A stretch of DNA of 64,000 nucleotides from Sophora flavescens (Eukaryota; Streptophyta; Magnoliopsida; Fabales; Fabaceae): NCBI GenBank assembly GCA_030762895.1, contig CM061067.1, positions 170,126,518 to 170,190,517 of the forward strand, read 5' to 3'. Position numbers and translations under genes: made by a program. The notes beneath the pieces were generated by a model. It did no database searches. It had not been told where the DNA came from and saw only the letters and a program-made list of their open reading frames with translations. This document shows, piece by piece, positions 59,225 to 64,000 of this stretch; within the stretch, counting starts at the first letter, position 1, and each line of letters opens with the position of its first letter.

Positions 59225-59592
59225 ATACTATTAACGTCAGTTTTATCATACAACTGACGTTAATAGTATTTTATAAAATATACAGTACACTATTAGCGTC
59301 AGTTGTTTATTACAACTGGCGTTAAAATTAAGACCTTTAACGTCAGTTCTTGATAACAATTGACGTTAGTTTTAACAAAATTAACGTCGGTTTTGTTAAA
59401 GAACTGATGTTAATTTTGAAAAAATTAATGTCAGTTGTGTTAAAGAACCGACGTTAATAGTGTTATATTTAACGTCAGTTCTCAACTGACGTTAAAAGTT
59501 TAACTTTTAACGTCAGCTGTATTTATGTCAGTCAGTACTCTGACGTAAAAAATCAATTTTAACTGACATAAAAAGCACTTATTGCACTAGTG
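59225..59592. repeat. CACTA-3 right subterminal array and terminus
   Basis: Inverted TTAACGTCAGTT / AACTGACGTTAA pairs as in the left array, ending GCACTAGTG. Confidence 0.88.
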
Positions 59593-60065
59593 AACCTTTC
59601 GTACTTCCAACCCTCATCTGGGTTGTCTTGGAAAAATCGAAAATATTTGGCCAATGACTCGAACTTGGCCGCATATTCTCCAACGGTCATTTCTCCTTGT
59701 CTCAAATGCAAGAACTCCTGCTCTTTCTCAGCTCGAGCACTCTGGGGAAAGTATTTGTCTAGAAACACAGTACGAAAAACCTCCCAAGTAATTCCTTGCT
59801 GATTTGCCTCGAGTAGTTGCCTGGTGCCTCTCCACCAGTACTCCGCATCTCCCATCAACAGGAAAGTGGCATAAGGCACTCTAACTGCCTCTAGGCTGTT
59901 GATCAGTTCGAAAATCTTCTCTATCTCTTGAATCCATAAGTCAGCTTTTGCGGGGTTAGCATCCCCATGAAAATGTGGTGGGTTCTGGTGTCGGAAAGCG
60001 GTCAGAGCACGAGTTTCAGCAACTTGCTCAGCATGAGCTTGCTTCTGTTGGTGTTGTACAGCCAT
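59593..60065 (-). pseudogene. Chromovirus gag, N-terminal part, truncated
   Basis: From ATG 60065 on the minus strand (MAVQHQQKQAHAEQVAETRA): gag core with NPPHFHGDANPAKADLW, EYWWRGTRQLLE and VFLDKYFPQSARAEKEQEF. The first residues look like the interior of a longer Tekay gag leader rather than a true N-terminus. The sequence switches at about 60066 into the Athila-like palindrome DNA without LTR or PBS, so the 5' end of this chromovirus is missing. CACTA-3 cuts the frame at 59593. Confidence 0.88.
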
Positions 60066-61468
60066 AGTAGCGACCTAGCCGTGATGAGCATCACGGCCGT
60101 GACACATTTTCCAGCATCTCTTTGACTGGCATGTGAGCCGGCACCCGCTACCAACTCGGTGAGTTGTTCCATTTTTCTCCTCTCTCCGACTTGATTATTT
60201 ACATTGGGGACAATGTAAGTTTTTAAGCTTGGGGTAAGGGTATTTTTGCAACTTTTTGCATTTTTGCATTTTCCATGTTGCATTCATATAGGCATAGTTT
60301 TGCATGATCACATGATTAGAGTATGCATCCAATTGTGAGAACTTGGTGCCAAATAAATTGAGATAGTGAATTTTTGAACCCAATTTTTTTATTCTTGTGA
60401 TAAGGCTAAAAATAAAAATGCTTGAGATAATCTTTTGATAGTTGATAATTAGCATGCGGTTCCTTAGATTTGTGTTTCTCATTGATTTTAAACTACTAAA
60501 CGTGAGATTTTTGAGCCTAAAAGGGGTACTCACTAAATCTACCCCATTCTTTGTGATTAAGTGTTTTATTCCTCTTGGATTGTATTCTCTAGAACTTGAC
60601 TTGAAACCGTTTTGAAACTTAAAAATTTTTGAAAACATATTTGAAAATGATTGAGGCACTAGGTATTTTTTGGCCTTCTGAGCTTTGATTGATTAAATGC
60701 TACCCCTTAGTTGCCCAATTTTGATCCTGAAAGAATAAAATACTTTTCTTGGTACCTTAAATTATTTTGATGAATAATGCTTGATATGACGCCTTTTAAA
60801 GTATTGCAAAAAGGGTAAAAAGGTAGTTTGAAAAATAAATTGTGGGATAAAAAGTTAGAGAAATTTCTCTAAAGTTGAAAATCTCCCCTTCTTCAAATAA
60901 AATAAAATAAACAAAAAAAAATGGAGAAGGGGATGACAAAAAGAAAGTGAGAAATAAAATAAAAAGAAAGAAAGGTGGAAAAGTGAATCAAAGCCCAAAA
61001 AGGTATCTTAGGAGGTTGTCATGCTTTGTATTGTTGAGATTTTGTTTAGCCTTCTTGAAATTCCCTTTCTTGATTTCCCCACATAACGATTAATCCCATG
61101 GCCTCATTACAACCAAAATAAAAGACCTCTTGATCCTTATGTGTTTTCATTAATAAAGTAGAGATTTGGTTGATAGTCAAGCTTATGGTAGAATACCTTC
61201 CTTGAGGAAATTGAGTGAATTGTCATATACCCTTAAACACTTGAGTGAGGTGAGAAGAGTGCCCGAATCAGTGAGAATATGAATTTAGGAAACCTAAGCC
61301 TCTAATTGGACTTGAAATTGATTGTCTCTTGGGTACTTAATTGAATATGTCTGTCACTTGGATTAGTTACTCGGGTTCTTGGTTCACTATCCATGCTCTA
61401 TTTGTTTATCTTGTCCGGCCTTAGTGATTGCTTGAGGACAATCAAAATCTTAAGCTTGGGGTAGTTTG
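60066..61468 (+). repeat. Athila-like 3' untranslated region and PPT (right copy)
   Basis: Plus-strand 3' UTR with a palindrome block (60070-60106), a GATTATTTACATTGGGGACA word (60191), ATTGCTTGAGGACAAT and AAGCTTGGGGTAGTT directly before the LTR at 61469, i.e. a proper PPT-LTR junction. It is the mirror of 38166-39570. AT-rich, no gene. Confidence 0.72.
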
Positions 61469-62886
61469 ATGAGTGTGATTTCACCTCATATTTCATTATC
61501 ATATTGCATGCATTATCATATAGTTTAGGCAAATTTAATTTTATTTTGGTTAATTTTTACCTTAGAACGGGTAAGGCGGTTTTGTGGTGCTGTTTTGCAG
61601 GAATTAAGGATTAAATGCTCAGGATCAACCATGATGGAGCTTGCATGAAGATGGGGCTTAAAAAGTAAAGAAAATGAGACAAACAGAGCCCATCACGGTC
61701 TAGCCGTGACACCTATCACGGCCATGATCGAGTAGAGCTAAAAAGAAAGAAGGCTAAAGTCAGAACTGATCACGGCCAGCCCATGATGACCATCACGGCC
61801 GTGACATGTCAGCTGAACCAGATCCTCACAGGCAGAACTGATCACGGCCTAGCCGTGATGGTGGTCACGGCCGTGACAGACCAATCAGTGAAGCAATGCC
61901 CAAGGCAGAATCCGTCACAGCCTGGCCGTGATGGCCATCACGGTCGTGACGCGCAATATTTGGATCTGAAGAAACTGAATTGATCTGAATTTGTGTTTGA
62001 TTGGGATTCAAACTTCCCTAATCTATAAATATGGCATCTAGGCAGAGATTAAGGAAGACTTTTGGGCTGCTACACTTAGGCAAATTTTTAGGATCTCTCT
62101 TCTCCTCCTTCTTCTCTTCTTTTAGGTTTTCATTAATGTTTTTGTTAACCAAGCTTGTCATCACCATGACAATGCTTGAGTAGTGGCTTTATTTCTAGGA
62201 TTGGGGCTATGCCCAAGATCGGTTTTTATGTTATGAATTGATTTCGATTTCTTGTTAATTCGATTTTGCTTTAGATCTGATTTCTATTGTTTTAATTACT
62301 CGTAAATTCGGTGACCACTTGTTTGCGTGTCGTAGATATTCTAAGGAGGAACCTAGCTGTGAACTTAGGTATCGGATATATAGAATCAGACTTAGGACTT
62401 AAATCACGAGAGTTAGAAGCGGTCCTTCGAGGATTAACGAATTGTCACGAAACTTAAATGGTCCAATCTAAATTCGACTACCACGAGAGTAGGGGTTGGT
62501 TTAATTGGGCACGGTTTTTGTAACCCGAGAGGGAGCATTAACTATTTGAGGATAAATTCGCCTTCAAAGCAATTTCGATAATTAACAAGGGGTAGTCAAT
62601 TTAGTAACATAAACAATCTTGTTGGTAACCCAATTCCTAGGAATTACTTTTGATCTGAAAACCCCAAATTAATTTACTTTCTGTTTTACTTGATTGCATT
62701 CCTTATCTGATTTTCTAAGTTATCTCTTATTTCAAAAATCAAATCTTTTCAAAAATCCCTTTTTTATATAGTCCAGCTTTATCGATTTAATAATTAGTTG
62801 TGATTTGAGATCACGGTCTCTGTGGGATCGATATCTTTTTATTACTTGGCGACGAATCCGGTACACTTGCCAGAACGCTCACATCA
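61469..62886 (+). repeat. Athila-like LTR (right copy of the composite element)
   Basis: It begins TGATGAGTGTGATTTCACC and ends CGCTCACATCA. Palindrome array 61690-61945; TATAAATA at 62024-62031; one copy of the AGGAGGAACCTAG word. About 80 percent similar to the left copy by eye, too diverged for two LTRs of one young insertion. The 5-bp flanks of the pair (ATTAC and GGCAA) do not match. Confidence 0.75.
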
Positions 62887-63015
62887 GGCAACTGCAACGT
62901 CTGCCATAGCTTGTGCTGCAAAATTGATTCCCCCGCCAACGGGTCCACGCCCACCAACAAAGCCACCTCTACGGCCTCCTCTGCAGCCACGTCCTCGTCC
63001 TGCCTCTAGCTCCAT
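62887..63015 (-). pseudogene. gag N-terminal stub of the outermost Ty3 element
   Basis: Minus-strand ATG at 63015 opens a Gly/Arg-rich start (MELEAGRGRGCRGGRRGG) of about 43 residues that is cut by the Athila LTR edge at 62886. Gly/Arg-rich starts are common in Ty3 gag. The rest of gag-pol is not present on the other side (36560-36567), where only the pre-PPT sequence resumes. So most of the internal region is deleted. Confidence 0.5.
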
Positions 63016-63202
63016 AACTGACCAACAATATAAAATCAGTTAAATGACAACTAGAGAAGGGATATTCAATTATTTCTCCAACATCTATTACTTCTAAGAA
63101 GTAATTCAAACAAGCCTATTCAGAGATCACACAACATAAACACAACAGGCCTATTTCCCAAAGATTCCCGAAAGACTCGACCAGCTCGTATTCCACCCTT
63201 AA
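63016..63202 (-). other. Leader between 5' LTR and gag of the outermost Ty3 element
   Basis: AT-rich leader. The sequence next to the LTR does not show the usual initiator-Met PBS (the minus strand starts TTAAGGGTGGAATACGAGC), so the primer is unknown or the site has changed. Confidence 0.4.
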
Positions 63203-64000
63203 TGTAACACCCTCACCCGGGCATTACATTAATTAATCATTTTTACTAATATTAACGTTATTAGAAGACATGTCGATTTCTTTCGGAATGTCAATATTTA
63301 ATTAGTAATTCATTATTAAATAAAACTCAACTTAAGACATGGAATTAAAAGATCAACTTACATTCATAGAAAACATACATAATATTCACATTGATAACAA
63401 ACACCTTCTTAGTGACAGGTGTATTGACAGAAGTTTCCTTGAGTGTACATCCAAGTTTCTTAAACAAAACACATTGCACTAGAGTTTAAAGAGACAAAAT
63501 AAAGCATGCGACTGACAAGATACATCCAACACAACTACTCCAAAATAAAACTAGACTTCCTAAGCTGGTCAAGACAAACTAGTGATACCCATTCGGGAGA
63601 CCACGGAAGTCTCCCTCATTTCTAGAGGAAGTATCAGAAGAGGATACTTCCACCTCAGCTCCCTCGCCAGGTACATCATCATCATCATCACTGCTCATAG
63701 GATGATACTGGGGTTCCTCATCCATGAATTCCTCCGGATCCTCCTCTATCGGTGAAGCTGGCGCCACATTTAGAGGTGGTGGATCCAACACTAGTTGTCC
63801 TAGGTCTGCTAGGCGCTATACATACAACCAAACTGGTGGAAGTGATATCTGGATAGTCTCCATGGTATGAATCCTCCTATCTGGACCTCCCTCCTGCGTT
63901 CCTTCTATAGTGCAAGCCGGCCCAGTGTACTCGACCGTGTGATTCCCCGGATGAATCACCCAAGCCCCGGGGTTGTCAGCATCCTCAAACATGATCGCCC
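63203..64000 (-). repeat. 5' LTR of the outermost Ty3 element (leaves the window)
   Basis: Starts TGTAACACCC and matches 25604-26430 with about 5 percent difference and one indel near 63600. Only the R-U5 side is visible. It contains a second copy of the LTR-internal ORF (from 63579 rightward past 63850), broken by TAG at about 63817-63819 where the other copy has CAG. Confidence 0.82.

Larger units (their letters stand above)
54101..59592 (+). mobile_element. CACTA-3: CACTA element of a different family, TNPD gene only
   Basis: Termini CACTAGTGGAAAAT on the left and GCACTAGTG on the right, 5492 bp. Flanks AAC at 54098-54100 and AAC at 59593-59595 are the exact 3-bp duplication. It interrupts chromovirus gag. 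Subterminal arrays (54120-55090; 59225-59580) differ fully from CACTA-1/2. It has one TNPD gene and no TNPA-like gene that I can find. Confidence 0.94.

Noticed and set aside
36568..62886. A single intact Athila insertion with paired LTRs
   Set aside because: LTRs differ by about 20 percent, the flanking 5 bases do not match and the left internal end is inverted.
62822..63043. Pro-rich plus-strand ORF across the Athila LTR edge
   Set aside because: It spans two unrelated elements; the minus-strand Gly/Arg-rich gag start explains the coding-like composition.
1..64000. Integrated plant pararetrovirus or other viral genes
   Set aside because: All RT domains fit Ty1/copia or Ty3 retrotransposons with LTRs, PBS and integrase; no movement protein or caulimovirid arrangement was seen.

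Overview
The window reads as intergenic, repeat-packed chromatin from a flowering plant, most likely a eudicot and possibly a legume. I cannot name the species. The evidence is AT-rich DNA, plant-type Ty1/copia, Ty3 chromovirus and Athila-like LTR elements, three kinds of CACTA (En/Spm) DNA transposon, a plant-only DUF26 cysteine-rich gene relic and GT-AG introns. No bacterial operons, rRNA, tRNA or CRISPR arrays were seen. Almost every base that can be identified is transposable-element DNA, and nearly every coding region carries stops or frameshifts.

Left part (1-25600). A minus-strand Ty3 element (pol, protease, gag, primer-binding site, LTR) runs to about 3735. It abuts a 5'-truncated copia element (to 6576). 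The copia interrupts the right half of a CACTA element (to 11599) that carries TNP1-like and Ulp1-protease-like genes. A small polyA retroposon with target-site duplications (11940-12118) follows. A structurally complete but decayed copia element (12187-16878) comes next, with 247-bp LTRs that differ at about 8 positions. After it lie possible exons of a decayed host gene, a 408-bp foldback MITE, hAT-like repeats, an LTR-like unit with GC-rich palindromes and three stem-covarying hairpins, and a DUF26 pseudogene.

Right part (25604-64000) is a set of nested elements. The outermost is a minus-strand Ty3 element: its 4.2-kb 3' LTR is at 25604-29786 and its 5' LTR starts at 63203 and leaves the window. 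Just upstream of its polypurine tract a 6.7-kb non-autonomous CACTA (CACTA-1, 29822-36559, exact GAA duplication) is inserted. CACTA-1 carries an LTR, a 99-bp minisatellite and a spliced host gene fragment resembling IST1. Next to it is an Athila-like composite (36568-62886) with LTRs in direct orientation but inverted internal pieces. The composite holds a minus-strand Tekay-type chromovirus gag-pol without LTRs. That gag-pol is split by two coding CACTA elements: CACTA-2 (44061-52984, TTC duplication, TNPD plus TNPA genes) and CACTA-3 (54101-59592, AAC duplication, TNPD gene).

How the parts may work together (inference). CACTA-1 and CACTA-2 share termini and subterminal repeats, so CACTA-2-like proteins could have mobilised CACTA-1. 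The least explained signals are four: a roughly 150-codon ORF inside the long LTR whose two copies are broken at different codons; a GC-rich palindrome array shared between Athila LTRs and two CACTA families; the hairpin trio; and a PBS-to-inverted-PPT junction. All calls are from reading the sequence by eye; no alignment or database search was run.
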